Positions 1 to 7,532 of a DNA stretch of 64,000 bases are shown here, piece after piece (position 1 is the stretch's first letter; every line of letters starts with the position of its first letter). Made by a program: the position numbers and the translations under genes. Location of the stretch: the NCBI RefSeq assembly GCF_006517535.1, contig NZ_VHQH01000036.1:78638-142637 (forward strand), given 5' to 3'. The notes below the pieces were generated by a model. It was not told where the DNA came from, made no database searches, and saw only the letters and a program-made list of their open reading frames with translations. The stretch comes from Schumannella sp. 10F1B-5-1 (GTDB lineage: Bacteria; Actinomycetota; Actinomycetes; Actinomycetales; Microbacteriaceae).

Positions 1-315
1 GACGTGCAGCGCGCCTCGGCCGATGTGGTCGGCGGCGGTACCGCCGAGCTCGCCTGGTCGCCCTCGGAGAAGCGCTCGGTGCTGACCACGCGCGACCTCA
101 GCGGACTCTCGGCCGATGAGATCTATCAGCTCTGGTACATCGACGGCAGCGGCGCCGCGACGTCGGCGGGAACCTTCCGCGCCGGGCAGGACGCGACGAC
201 CACGCCGCTCTCGGGCAGCTGGTCGAAGGGCGACACGATCGGCGTCACGGTCGAGCCCGATGGCGGTTCGAAGCAGCCGACGACGACCCCGATCGTCGCG
301 ATCACGACGGCCTGA
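1..315 (+). CDS. Anti-sigma factor, C-terminal part (RskA-like), 5' truncated
   Basis: The reading frame is open from base 1 to the TGA at 313-315 and carries the last 104 or so residues. It matches the extracytoplasmic C-terminal domain of RskA (anti-sigma-K) proteins, including the run LWYIDGSGAATSAGTF followed by a strand-rich tail. Known members hold an ECF sigma factor at the membrane through an N-terminal zinc-binding domain and one TM helix. Both of those lie outside the window, so the start and the partner sigma factor cannot be seen. The GtrA gene begins only 4 bases after the stop, which suggests one transcript. Confidence 0.75.
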   Translation, partial: DVQRASADVVGGGTAELAWSPSEKRSVLTTRDLSGLSADEIYQLWYIDGSGAATSAGTFRAGQDATTTPLSGSWSKGDTIGVTVEPDGGSKQPTTTPIVAITTA

Positions 316-319
316 CCGC

Positions 320-892
320 GTGCCGGGCACCGGCCGCGGCGCGCGGCTCGTCGCCCGCCTGGGCGCCTTCGGCGTCGTCGGCGCGATCGCGTTCGTCGTC
401 GACGCGGGCCTGTTCAACCTGCTGAGGGCCACCGTGCTCGCCGATGAGGTCGTCGTCGCGAAGATCCTTGCGGCGACGGTCTCGATCGCGGTGGCCTGGA
501 TCGGGCACCGCACGCTCGTGTTCCGGCGACGGCGTCAGCAGCCGATCGGCCGCGAGCTGCTGCTGTTCGTGCTCGCGAACGTGGGCGGGCTGCTGATCGC
601 CGCCGGCTGCCTCGGCATCTCGCACTACCTGCTCGGATTCCGCAGCGTGGTGGCCGACAACATCTCGGGCAACGTCATCGGGGTGGCTCTGGGCACCGCG
701 TTCCGCTTCGCCTGCTACCAGCTGATCGTGTTCCGTTCCGGGCCCGAGGAGGAGACCGCCGACGGTCCCGTGGAGGGCGTCGCGCGCGACGCGGTCACGG
801 GCGACGCCGCTCAGCCGAAGTCGCCGTCGGCGAAGCGCCGCGCGAACCCGCTCATAGGCGCATCCAGCACCTCGGCGAGCGACCCGGCCTGA
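320..892 (+). CDS. GtrA family membrane protein
   Basis: The product has 190 residues from a GTG start 4 bases after the preceding stop. It shows four hydrophobic segments in the GtrA order: AFGVVGAIAFVVDAGLFNLL, then AKILAATVSIAVAWIGHRTL, then a segment near LLLFVLANVGGLLIAAG, and a last one ending in FRFACYQLIVF. The motif FRF..YQLIVF near the end is typical. GtrA proteins are thought to flip or present polyprenyl-phosphate sugars for cell-surface glycosylation. The 3' end overlaps the convergent modC gene by 82 bases, so the acidic C-terminal tail shares DNA with it. Confidence 0.8.
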   Translation: MPGTGRGARLVARLGAFGVVGAIAFVVDAGLFNLLRATVLADEVVVAKILAATVSIAVAWIGHRTLVFRRRRQQPIGRELLLFVLANVGGLLIAAGCLGISHYLLGFRSVVADNISGNVIGVALGTAFRFACYQLIVFRSGPEEETADGPVEGVARDAVTGDAAQPKSPSAKRRANPLIGASSTSASDPA

Positions 893-1539
893 CTCACCCG
901 ACCCCCGTCGAGCACGACGGCGTCGGCGGCCAGCGCGACCGCGTCGGCGCGGCTGTGGGTGATCACGATCGCCGGGCCGGCGAAGCGCGCGAGATGGCCG
1001 GCGAGCTCGTCGCGCATGTCCACCCGCGTCTCGGCGTCGAGCGCCGCCAGAGGCTCGTCGAGCAGGAGCAGATCCGGCTCGCTCGCGAGCGCGCGCGCGA
1101 CAGCGACCCGCTGCGCCTGGCCGCCCGAGACCTGATCGGGATGCCGGTCGGCCGCCTCGGCCAGGCCGACGCGGTCGAGCCAGTCGCGGGCCCGCGCGCG
1201 CGCCTCCCGCCGCCCTAGCCCTCGGGAGCGCGGCCCGAACGCCACGTTGTCGAGCACGGTCAGGTGCGGGAACAGCAGGTAGTCCTGGAACACCACGCCC
1301 ACCCGGCGCTCGGCGATCGGCGTCTCCCGCCCGGTCGCGGCGTCGGCGAGCGTTCGGTCGCCGACGGCGACGCGGCCCGCGTCGAGAGGCAGGATGCCGG
1401 CGATCGCCTGCAGCAGGGTCGACTTGCCCACGCCGTTGGCGCCGAGCAGCGCGAGCGTGGTGCCGCCGGGCGCCGTCAGCCGCGCATCCACGGTGAAGGC
1501 GCCGCGGGAGGCGACGACCTGCGCCTCGAGCCCGCTCAC
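811..1539 (-). CDS. modC: Molybdate ABC transporter ATPase ModC, without TOBE domain
   Basis: This 242-residue ABC ATPase has a Walker A GANGVGKST, a signature VSGGQAQRVA, a Walker B LLLLDEPLAALD and a switch histidine in ITHSRAD. It starts at GTG, fused as GTGA to the modB stop, and is the third gene of modABC. ModC proteins are usually near 350 residues with a C-terminal molybdate-binding TOBE/Mop domain. This one stops after the nucleotide-binding domain. A separate HTH-TOBE protein is encoded just upstream of modA and may do the sensing. It should power molybdate import with ModB and ModA. Confidence 0.88.
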   Translation of the reverse strand: MSGLEAQVVASRGAFTVDARLTAPGGTTLALLGANGVGKSTLLQAIAGILPLDAGRVAVGDRTLADAATGRETPIAERRVGVVFQDYLLFPHLTVLDNVAFGPRSRGLGRREARARARDWLDRVGLAEAADRHPDQVSGGQAQRVAVARALASEPDLLLLDEPLAALDAETRVDMRDELAGHLARFAGPAIVITHSRADAVALAADAVVLDGGRVSQAGSLAEVLDAPMSGFARRFADGDFG

Positions 1540-2354
1540 GACGACAGCCCGGGGATCCAGCGGTCGCGCAGGCTCACCAGCACGACCAGCGACACGGCCA
1601 TCAGCACCAGCGCGAGCGCGATCGCGGCGTCGGGATCGGTCTGCATCTGCAGGTAGGTGGCCAGCGGCAGCGTCTGCGTCACGCCCGGGAAGCTGCCCGC
1701 GAAGGTGACCGTGGCGCCGAACTCGCCGAGGGCGCGCGTGAAGCAGAGCAGCGCCCCGGCGCTGAGGCCGGGCCAGATCAGCGGCAGGGTCACGCGGCGC
1801 AGGATCGTGAGCGGGCGGGCGCCGAGTGTCGCCGCCGCGATCTCGACCCGGCGGTCGGAGGCGCCCAGCGCGCCCTCGACCGCGAGCACCAGGAACGGCA
1901 TCGAGACGAAGACCTGCGCGATCACCACGGCCGTCGTGGTGAACGGGATCGTGATGCCGAACGCGGAGTCGAGCAGCGATCCGATGAGGCCGCGTCGCCC
2001 CAGCAGGAGGAGCAGGGCGACGCCGCCGACCACGGGCGGCAGCACCAGCGGCACGGTCACGAGGGCGCGCAGCAGTCGGCGCGGGATGACCGGCCAGCTG
2101 CGCGTGCGGCCGAGGGCCAGCGCCAGCGGCACTCCGAGCACGAGGCTGATGGCCGTCGACGTCGCCGCCGTCGCGATCGACAGGCCGAGCGACTGCACCA
2201 CGTTCGTCTGCCCGAGCACGGCGGTGATGTCACCCCAGGGCGCGCGCACGATCAGAGCGACCAGAGGCAGCACCAGGAGAGCGAGCGCGATCGCGGCGGG
2301 AACCCAGATCGCGACCCCGCTCGCCCAGCGCGGCGCCCGTCGCTCAGGGGGCAC
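1536..2354 (-). CDS. modB: Molybdate ABC transporter permease ModB
   Basis: The product has 272 residues and about six hydrophobic segments. The permease EAA-type loop is visible around residues 180-210 (AAATLGARPLTILRRVTLPL and then GALLCFTRALGEFGAT). The ending with ALGEFGATVTFAGSFPG is characteristic of the molybdate/tungstate permease family. The GTG start lies inside the end of modA (11-base overlap), and the stop is fused to the modC start. It forms the membrane channel of the ModABC importer that feeds the cofactor genes on the other strand. Confidence 0.9.
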   Translation of the reverse strand: MPPERRAPRWASGVAIWVPAAIALALLVLPLVALIVRAPWGDITAVLGQTNVVQSLGLSIATAATSTAISLVLGVPLALALGRTRSWPVIPRRLLRALVTVPLVLPPVVGGVALLLLLGRRGLIGSLLDSAFGITIPFTTTAVVIAQVFVSMPFLVLAVEGALGASDRRVEIAAATLGARPLTILRRVTLPLIWPGLSAGALLCFTRALGEFGATVTFAGSFPGVTQTLPLATYLQMQTDPDAAIALALVLMAVSLVVLVSLRDRWIPGLSS

Positions 2355-3150
2355 CGAACCCCGCCTTCTTCAGGAGCTTCTGGCCCGCATCCGACAGCAC
2401 CCAGTCGACGAAGGCCTGGCCCGCCTCGGGCGAGGGCGCGTCGGCGAGCAGCGCGATGGGGTAGTCGTTGACGGCGTCGGCCGCCTCATCGAAGGGCATG
2501 CCCGTCACGTCGCCGCCCGCCGACAGCACGTCGGTGCGATAGACGAGTCCCGCGTCCGCCTCGCCGAGGCGGACCTTGGTCAGCACGCCCTTGACGTCCT
2601 GCTCCAGGGTGTCGGGGGCGGCGGTGAGACCGGCGCTCTGGAACACCGTCGCGGCCGCGGCGCCGCACGGCACCTCCGGGGCGCAGAGCGCGATCGTGCG
2701 CTGCGGGTCGGCCAGGTCGGCGAGACCCTCGATGCCGGCGGGATTGCCCCGCGGCACCGCGATCTCGAGGGTGTTGGTGGCGAACACCGTCGGCTCGCCC
2801 TCCGCGCCGCCGCCGTCGACCACGGTCGTCATGGTCGCCGGGCTCGCGGCCGCGAACACGTCGGCGGGGGCGCCGCTCAGGATCTGCTCGGCCAGGGCCG
2901 AGCTGCCGCCGTAGGAGATCACGACGTCGACGCCGGGGTGCTGCTTCTCGAAGATCTTCTCGGCCTCGCCGAACACCTCGGTGAGCGACGCGGCCGCGAA
3001 CACGGTCACGGTGCCGCTCAGCTCGTCGGCCGTCGACGACGGGGCTGACGACGACGTCGGGCCGGGGGAGGAGCAGGCGGCGAGCGCGAGGGCGGCGATA
3101 CCGGCGATCAGAGCGGCGGATGCGGCGCGCGCGGCGCGGCACCCGCTCAC
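2344..3150 (-). CDS. modA: Molybdate-binding lipoprotein ModA
   Basis: The product has 268 residues. A type II signal peptide ends in LALAAC, with the lipidated Cys at about residue 26, followed by a Ser/Pro/Thr-rich linker. The mature part begins TVTVFAAASLTEVF and contains YGGSSALAEQI, both hallmarks of periplasmic ModA proteins. In a Gram-positive cell it would sit on the outer face of the membrane and hand molybdate to ModB. The GTG start is fused (GTGA) to the stop of the upstream HTH-TOBE gene, so the four genes look like one transcript. Confidence 0.92.
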   Translation of the reverse strand: MSGCRAARAASAALIAGIAALALAACSSPGPTSSSAPSSTADELSGTVTVFAAASLTEVFGEAEKIFEKQHPGVDVVISYGGSSALAEQILSGAPADVFAAASPATMTTVVDGGGAEGEPTVFATNTLEIAVPRGNPAGIEGLADLADPQRTIALCAPEVPCGAAAATVFQSAGLTAAPDTLEQDVKGVLTKVRLGEADAGLVYRTDVLSAGGDVTGMPFDEAADAVNDYPIALLADAPSPEAGQAFVDWVLSDAGQKLLKKAGFGAP

Positions 3151-3575
3151 GACTCGCTCCGGCGGGGCGTGTCGGGCAGTTCGACGGCCACGTTCGTCGC
3201 CTTGACCGTCGCCACGGCGAGGACGCCGGGCTGCAGCTCGAGCTCGTCGGCCGCCTCTCGGCTGATGAGCGAGACCATCCGGAACGGGCCGGCCTGCAGC
3301 TCGACCTGCGCCATCACGCCGTCGCGCACGACGCGCGTCACGATCCCGGTCACGCGGTTGCGGGTCGAGGCCCGAGCGGTCGGGAACACCGACGACAGCT
3401 CCGACGCCTCGCCCAGCTCGAGCGCGACCCGCGCCAGCTCGCGCCCATCCACGCTGAGCGGGCCCGAGTCGCCCCGCTCGATCGTGAGCCGACCGGAATC
3501 GCCCCAGCGCCGCACGGTGTCGTCGCTCACCCCCAGCACGGCGGCCGCCTCGCTGACCCGGTACCTCGTCGTCAT
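3147..3575 (-). CDS. HTH-TOBE molybdate-responsive regulator
   Basis: The 142 residues begin with a MerR/excisionase-like helix-turn-helix (residues 3-45, VSEAAAVLGVSDDTVRRWGD). After a linker comes a TOBE/Mop molybdate-binding domain at about 70-135, starting STRNRVTGIVTRVVRDGVMA. This architecture is common in actinobacterial mod operons, where it is taken to be the molybdate sensor. Start choice: ATG at 3575 with GGAG 6 bases before it, and a TAGATT -10-like box farther upstream. It heads the modABC operon and is divergent from the moeB-like gene, so it could control both. That control is inferred from position. Confidence 0.85.
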   Translation of the reverse strand: MTTRYRVSEAAAVLGVSDDTVRRWGDSGRLTIERGDSGPLSVDGRELARVALELGEASELSSVFPTARASTRNRVTGIVTRVVRDGVMAQVELQAGPFRMVSLISREAADELELQPGVLAVATVKATNVAVELPDTPRRSES

Positions 3576-3665
3576 GGAATCTCCGCATCCTCGTCGTGAG
3601 ACTTCGAATCTAGCCGTGGATGCGGCGCCTGGCCCGCTCCGTCCGGACCCTGTCACAATTGCGCC

Positions 3666-4826
3666 ATGCGCAGGGTCGACGGTCTCGACGATCTCGACGA
3701 TCTCGTCGGTCTCGTCGCCGAGCCGGGTGACGTCGACGCGCGATTCGCCCGCCAGCTGGCTCTGCCCGGGTTCGAGCTCGAGACGCAGCGGGCGCTGCAG
3801 CGAGCGCGGGTGCTCGTGATCGGCGCCGGCGGCCTCGGCAGCTCGGTGCTGCCGGCACTGGCGGCGCTCGGCGTCGGCACGATCGGCATCGTCGACGACG
3901 ACACCGTCGAGACGAGCAATCTGCCGCGGCAGACGATCCACACGCCGCACGACGTCGGGCGCCTCAAGACGACCTCGGCGGCCGAGAAGCTGCGGATGCT
4001 GTCGCCGACGACACGGGTGGTCGAGCATCCGGTGCGGTTGACGGCGCACGATGCCGCCGCGCTGGTCGGCGACTACGACCTGCTCGTCGACGGCAGCGAC
4101 AACTTCCCGACCCGCTATCTCGCGAACGACATCGCCGCGCTGCTCGGCATCCCGCTGGTCTGGGGCTCGGTGAGCCGCTTCGGCGGGCAGGTGTCGGCGG
4201 TCGCCCCGGGATCGCCGGACTACCGCGACCTGTTCCCGACGCCGCCGCCGCCGGGGTCGGTGCGCAGCTGCGCCGAGGACGGCGTGTACCCGCCGGCCTG
4301 TGCGATGACCGCGGCGCTCATGGTGGCCGAGGTGGTCAAGCTGCTCGGCGGCCCGGGTGAGCCGCTGCTCGGCCGCGTCGCCATCGTCGACGCGCTCACC
4401 GCGCGCCTGAGCGAGGTGCGCTTCGTCCGGGCGCCGGAGCGCGAGCCGGTCACGGCCCTGGTCGACTACGAGCTGCTGTGCGGCCTGCCGAGTGCGAGCG
4501 AGGAGGTCACGGCGGCGGCGCTGCGCGAGGAGCTCGACGGCCCCGAGGCCCCCGCCCTCCTCGACGTGCGCGAGCCCTGGGAGGTCGACCTGGTCGCCCT
4601 GCCGGGGGCGATCGCCCTGCCGCTCGCTCGTCTCGACGAGCTCGCCGAGTCAGACGAGTCGGGCATCGGCCCGGATGACCGACTCGTGATCTACTGCCAC
4701 CACGGCGTCCGATCCGCCGCGGCCCTCACCCGGCTGCGCGAGCGCGGATTCACCCGGGTGCGGCATCTGCGCGGCGGGATCGACGCCTGGGCGACCGAGG
4801 TCGACCCGAGCATGCGGAGGTACTGA
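3666..4826 (+). CDS. moeZ: MoeB/MoeZ-type adenylyltransferase-rhodanese
   Basis: The 386 residues hold a ThiF/MoeB fold at about 25-270 and a rhodanese domain at about 285-380. The nucleotide loop GAGGLGSS is at 53-60, and the rhodanese loop CHHGVRS starts at Cys344. Such proteins adenylate the C-terminal Gly-Gly of MoaD and transfer sulfur to it. The zinc-binding CXXC pair usual after the ThiF core is missing: the region reads RAPEREPVTALVDYELLCG with a single Cys, so metal binding is probably lost or altered. A CACAAT box sits six bases before the ATG. The stop overlaps the moeA start as TGATG. Confidence 0.87.
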   Translation: MRRVDGLDDLDDLVGLVAEPGDVDARFARQLALPGFELETQRALQRARVLVIGAGGLGSSVLPALAALGVGTIGIVDDDTVETSNLPRQTIHTPHDVGRLKTTSAAEKLRMLSPTTRVVEHPVRLTAHDAAALVGDYDLLVDGSDNFPTRYLANDIAALLGIPLVWGSVSRFGGQVSAVAPGSPDYRDLFPTPPPPGSVRSCAEDGVYPPACAMTAALMVAEVVKLLGGPGEPLLGRVAIVDALTARLSEVRFVRAPEREPVTALVDYELLCGLPSASEEVTAAALREELDGPEAPALLDVREPWEVDLVALPGAIALPLARLDELAESDESGIGPDDRLVIYCHHGVRSAAALTRLRERGFTRVRHLRGGIDAWATEVDPSMRRY

Positions 4827-6058
4827 TGACCGAGACGGCACCGGCTGTCGCGTGGCCGGCGACGCACCTCGGTCGCGTCCCCGCGCTCGTCGAGCACGCG
4901 GCGCTGCTGCGGCGCGTCATCGAGCCCGCGCTGCCCGACGAGGTCGAGACGCTGCCGCTCGAGGCCGCGCTGCACCGCACCACCGCGACGACCGTGACCT
5001 CGCCGGTCGACCTGCCGCTGTTCCGCAACTCGCAGATGGACGGATTCGCCGTGCGCGCGGCCGACCTGGGCGGGGCCCCGGTGATGCTGCCGGTCGCCGG
5101 TGTCGTCGCGGCGGCGGCCGGCGAACCGGACCCGCTGGCGCCGGGCACCGCCGTGCGCATCATGACGGGCGCGGTCGTGCCCGAGGGGGCGGATGCCGTC
5201 GTGCCGGTCGAGCGCGTCGAGACGAGCGACGGTCGGGTCTCCTTCGCCGCCGCCGTCGCGCCGGGCACCTTCGTCCGCGACCGCGGCAGCGACGTGCGCG
5301 CGGGGGACACGCTGCTCCCCGCCGGTCTCCACCTGCAGGCGCGCCACCTCGGCGCCCTCGCCGCGGCGGGCGTGACCGAGGTGACCGTGCGCCGGCGGCC
5401 GCGCATCGCGGTGCTCACCACCGGCTCCGAGCTGATCGACGTCGCGGCCGTGCCGCGTCCTGGCGAGGTCCACGACGCGAACGCCGTCGCGCTCGCCGCG
5501 GCGATCGTCGCCGTGGGCGCCGAGGTCGTGCTGCGCGCCCGAGTGATCGACGACGTGGCGGCGTTCGACGCTCAGCTCGACGCCGCGCTCGCCGCGGCCG
5601 ACCTGGTGATCGCCTCGGGCGGCATCTCGCAGGGCGATTTCGAGGTCGTGCGTGAGGCGCTCGAGCCGCGGGGCGCCTGGGTCGGCACGGTCGCGATGCA
5701 GCCGGGCGGCCCCCAGTCCGTCGCTGTGCTCGACGGCGTGCCGGTCGTCGGATTCCCGGGCAACCCCGTGAGCACGCAGCTGTCGTTCGAAGTGTTCGTC
5801 GCCCCGCTGCTGCGCGAGCACGCGGGGATGCCGGCGGCGGTGCGCGAGGTGCGCCGCCTGGCGGACGCCATCGAGTCGCCGCGCGGTCGGCAGCAGCTGC
5901 TGCGCGCGCGGCTCGTCGACGACGACGGCGTCGCGCCGGTCTCGGGCCCGGGCTCGCACCTCGTGGCGGGTCTCGCCGCGGCGGATGCGCTGATCGATGT
6001 GCCGGCGGAGGTCACCGCCCTGCCGGCCGGAACCGAGGTCGAGGTGGTGCGCCTGTGA
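4826..6058 (+). CDS. moeA: Molybdopterin molybdenumtransferase MoeA
   Basis: At 410 residues it has the normal length for MoeA. The order is the early motif LFRNSQMDGFAVRAADL, the MTGAVVPEGADAVVP strand, the MogA-like core with VLTTGSELIDV and SGGISQGDFEVVREAL, and GFPGNPVSTQLSFEVFV near the end. It inserts molybdate into adenylated molybdopterin. It is translationally coupled on both sides: TGATG with the moeB-like gene, and GTGA with the moaC-mogA gene. Confidence 0.95.
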   Translation: MTETAPAVAWPATHLGRVPALVEHAALLRRVIEPALPDEVETLPLEAALHRTTATTVTSPVDLPLFRNSQMDGFAVRAADLGGAPVMLPVAGVVAAAAGEPDPLAPGTAVRIMTGAVVPEGADAVVPVERVETSDGRVSFAAAVAPGTFVRDRGSDVRAGDTLLPAGLHLQARHLGALAAAGVTEVTVRRRPRIAVLTTGSELIDVAAVPRPGEVHDANAVALAAAIVAVGAEVVLRARVIDDVAAFDAQLDAALAAADLVIASGGISQGDFEVVREALEPRGAWVGTVAMQPGGPQSVAVLDGVPVVGFPGNPVSTQLSFEVFVAPLLREHAGMPAAVREVRRLADAIESPRGRQQLLRARLVDDDGVAPVSGPGSHLVAGLAAADALIDVPAEVTALPAGTEVEVVRL

Positions 6059-7083
6059 GCGGACTCAGTCATCTGGATGCCGACGGGCGGGCGCGCATGG
6101 TCGACGTCGGAGCCAAGCCGGTCACGGCCCGCGAGGCGGTCGCCTCGGGACGGCTTCTGACCACCCCCGAGGTGATCGCCCTGGTGCGCGCCGACGGACT
6201 GCCGAAGGCCGACGTGCTCGCGACCGCCCGCCTCGCCGGCATCGGCGGGGCCAAGCGCACGAGCGAGCTCATCCCGCTCTGCCATCCGCTGCCGCTCGAT
6301 TCGGTGTCGGTCGACTTCGAGCTCGACGACAGCGGCATCCGGATCACGGCGACGGCCCGCGTGACGGCGCGCACGGGCGTCGAGATGGAGGCGCTCACGG
6401 CCGTCGCCGTCGCCGGCCTGACCCTGCACGACATGATCAAGGCGGTCGACCCGGCGGCGACGCTGACCGAGGTGCGCCTCGAGAGCAAGTCGGGCGGGCG
6501 GCACGGCGAGTGGATGCGCGGCGCCGCGGTCGGCCGCGGCGAGCCGTCGACCGGGGGCGGCCACGCTGCCGTGTCGGTGGACGCCGCCGCGACGGACGTC
6601 GCCCAGATCCGCACGGCCGTCGTCATCGTGGCGTCGACGCGCGCCGCGGCGGGCGAGGCTGACGACCGAACGGGCCCGCTCCTCGTCGACTGGCTGCGCT
6701 CGCGCGGCTTCGATGTCGCTCCGCCGCGGGTGGTCGCCGACGCCGAGGTGGCCGCGGCGGTCGACGCGGCGCTCGCCGCACGCCCGCGCGTGCTCATCAC
6801 GACCGGGGGCACCGGGCTCGGCCCCGGCGATCAGACCCCCGACGTGGTGCGCTCGCGGCTGCGACGCGAGCTGCCGGGCGTGATCGAGGCGGTGCGCGGC
6901 CGCGGGCTCGCGAGCACGCCGACGGCGGCGCTGTCGCGCGGCGTCGCCGGGGTCTCCGAGGCCGGGACCGTCGTCGTGACCCTGCCGGGGTCGACCGGCG
7001 GGGTGCGCGACGGCATCGCCGTGCTCGACGGCCTGCTCGACCACCTGCTGCAGCAGCTCGCCGGTCACGCCGACCATGGCTGA
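6055..7083 (+). CDS. moaC-mogA: Fused MoaC-MogA (cPMP synthase / molybdopterin adenylyltransferase)
   Basis: The 342 residues form two enzymes. Residues 1 to about 158 are MoaC, with MVDVGAKPVTAREAVASG, the KRTSELIPLCHPLPL signature and GVEMEALTAVAVAGLTLHDM. After a short linker, residues about 180-340 are MogA/MoaB, with LITTGGTGLGPGDQTPD and GSTGGVRDGIAVL. The first domain completes cyclic pyranopterin phosphate formation after MoaA. The second adenylates molybdopterin for MoeA. The reading frame is continuous through the junction. The GTG start is fused to the moeA stop, and the end overlaps moaE by 8 bases. Confidence 0.93.
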   Translation: MSGLSHLDADGRARMVDVGAKPVTAREAVASGRLLTTPEVIALVRADGLPKADVLATARLAGIGGAKRTSELIPLCHPLPLDSVSVDFELDDSGIRITATARVTARTGVEMEALTAVAVAGLTLHDMIKAVDPAATLTEVRLESKSGGRHGEWMRGAAVGRGEPSTGGGHAAVSVDAAATDVAQIRTAVVIVASTRAAAGEADDRTGPLLVDWLRSRGFDVAPPRVVADAEVAAAVDAALAARPRVLITTGGTGLGPGDQTPDVVRSRLRRELPGVIEAVRGRGLASTPTAALSRGVAGVSEAGTVVVTLPGSTGGVRDGIAVLDGLLDHLLQQLAGHADHG

Positions 7084-7489
7084 GCCGGGCAGCGGCATCA
7101 CCCGCGATCCGATCGACGTCGCCGAGCTCGAGTCGGCCGTGGCGGCGTCGACCGCGGGTGCCGTCGTGACGTTCCGCGGCGTCGTGCGCGACCACGACGA
7201 CGGACGCGCCGTGACCGCGCTGGAGTACGAGGCGCATCCGGATGCGGCCGCTTATCTCGAGCGCGCCTGCGCGACGATCGCCGAGCGCGGCGGCCTGCGC
7301 GTCGTCGCCGTGCACCGCATCGGCGAGCTCGGCGTGGGCGACGTGGCCCTCGTCGCCTGCGTGGCGTCGGCGCACCGCGCCGAGGCATTCGCGGCCTGCT
7401 CCGACCTGGTCGACCTGATCAAGCAGACCGTGCCGATCTGGAAGCGCCAGACCTTCACCGACGGGCGTTCGGAGTGGGTCGGGCTCTGA
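7076..7489 (+). CDS. moaE: Molybdopterin synthase catalytic subunit MoaE
   Basis: The 137 residues cover the full MoaE fold: FRGVVRDHDDGRAVTALEYEAHP, then VVAVHRIGELGVGDVALV, then the lysine-rich active region DLIKQTVPIWKRQTF near the end. It uses thiocarboxylated MoaD to convert cPMP to molybdopterin. It is the last gene of the moeZ-moeA-moaC/mogA-moaE operon. Its partner moaD is not here but about 11 kb away beside moaA. Confidence 0.95.
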   Translation: MAEPGSGITRDPIDVAELESAVAASTAGAVVTFRGVVRDHDDGRAVTALEYEAHPDAAAYLERACATIAERGGLRVVAVHRIGELGVGDVALVACVASAHRAEAFAACSDLVDLIKQTVPIWKRQTFTDGRSEWVGL

Positions 7490-7532
7490 CCGGATGCGCC
7501 GGAGGGACCGGAAGCGCCGGCGTCGCGGTCAG
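7486..7532. terminator. Possible weak bidirectional hairpin between moaE and the convergent glycosyltransferase
   Basis: CTGACCG at the moaE stop pairs with CGGTCAG over the next gene's stop, with inner CCGG repeats that can also pair. No T-tract is visible on either side, so this is only a candidate. Confidence 0.3.
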
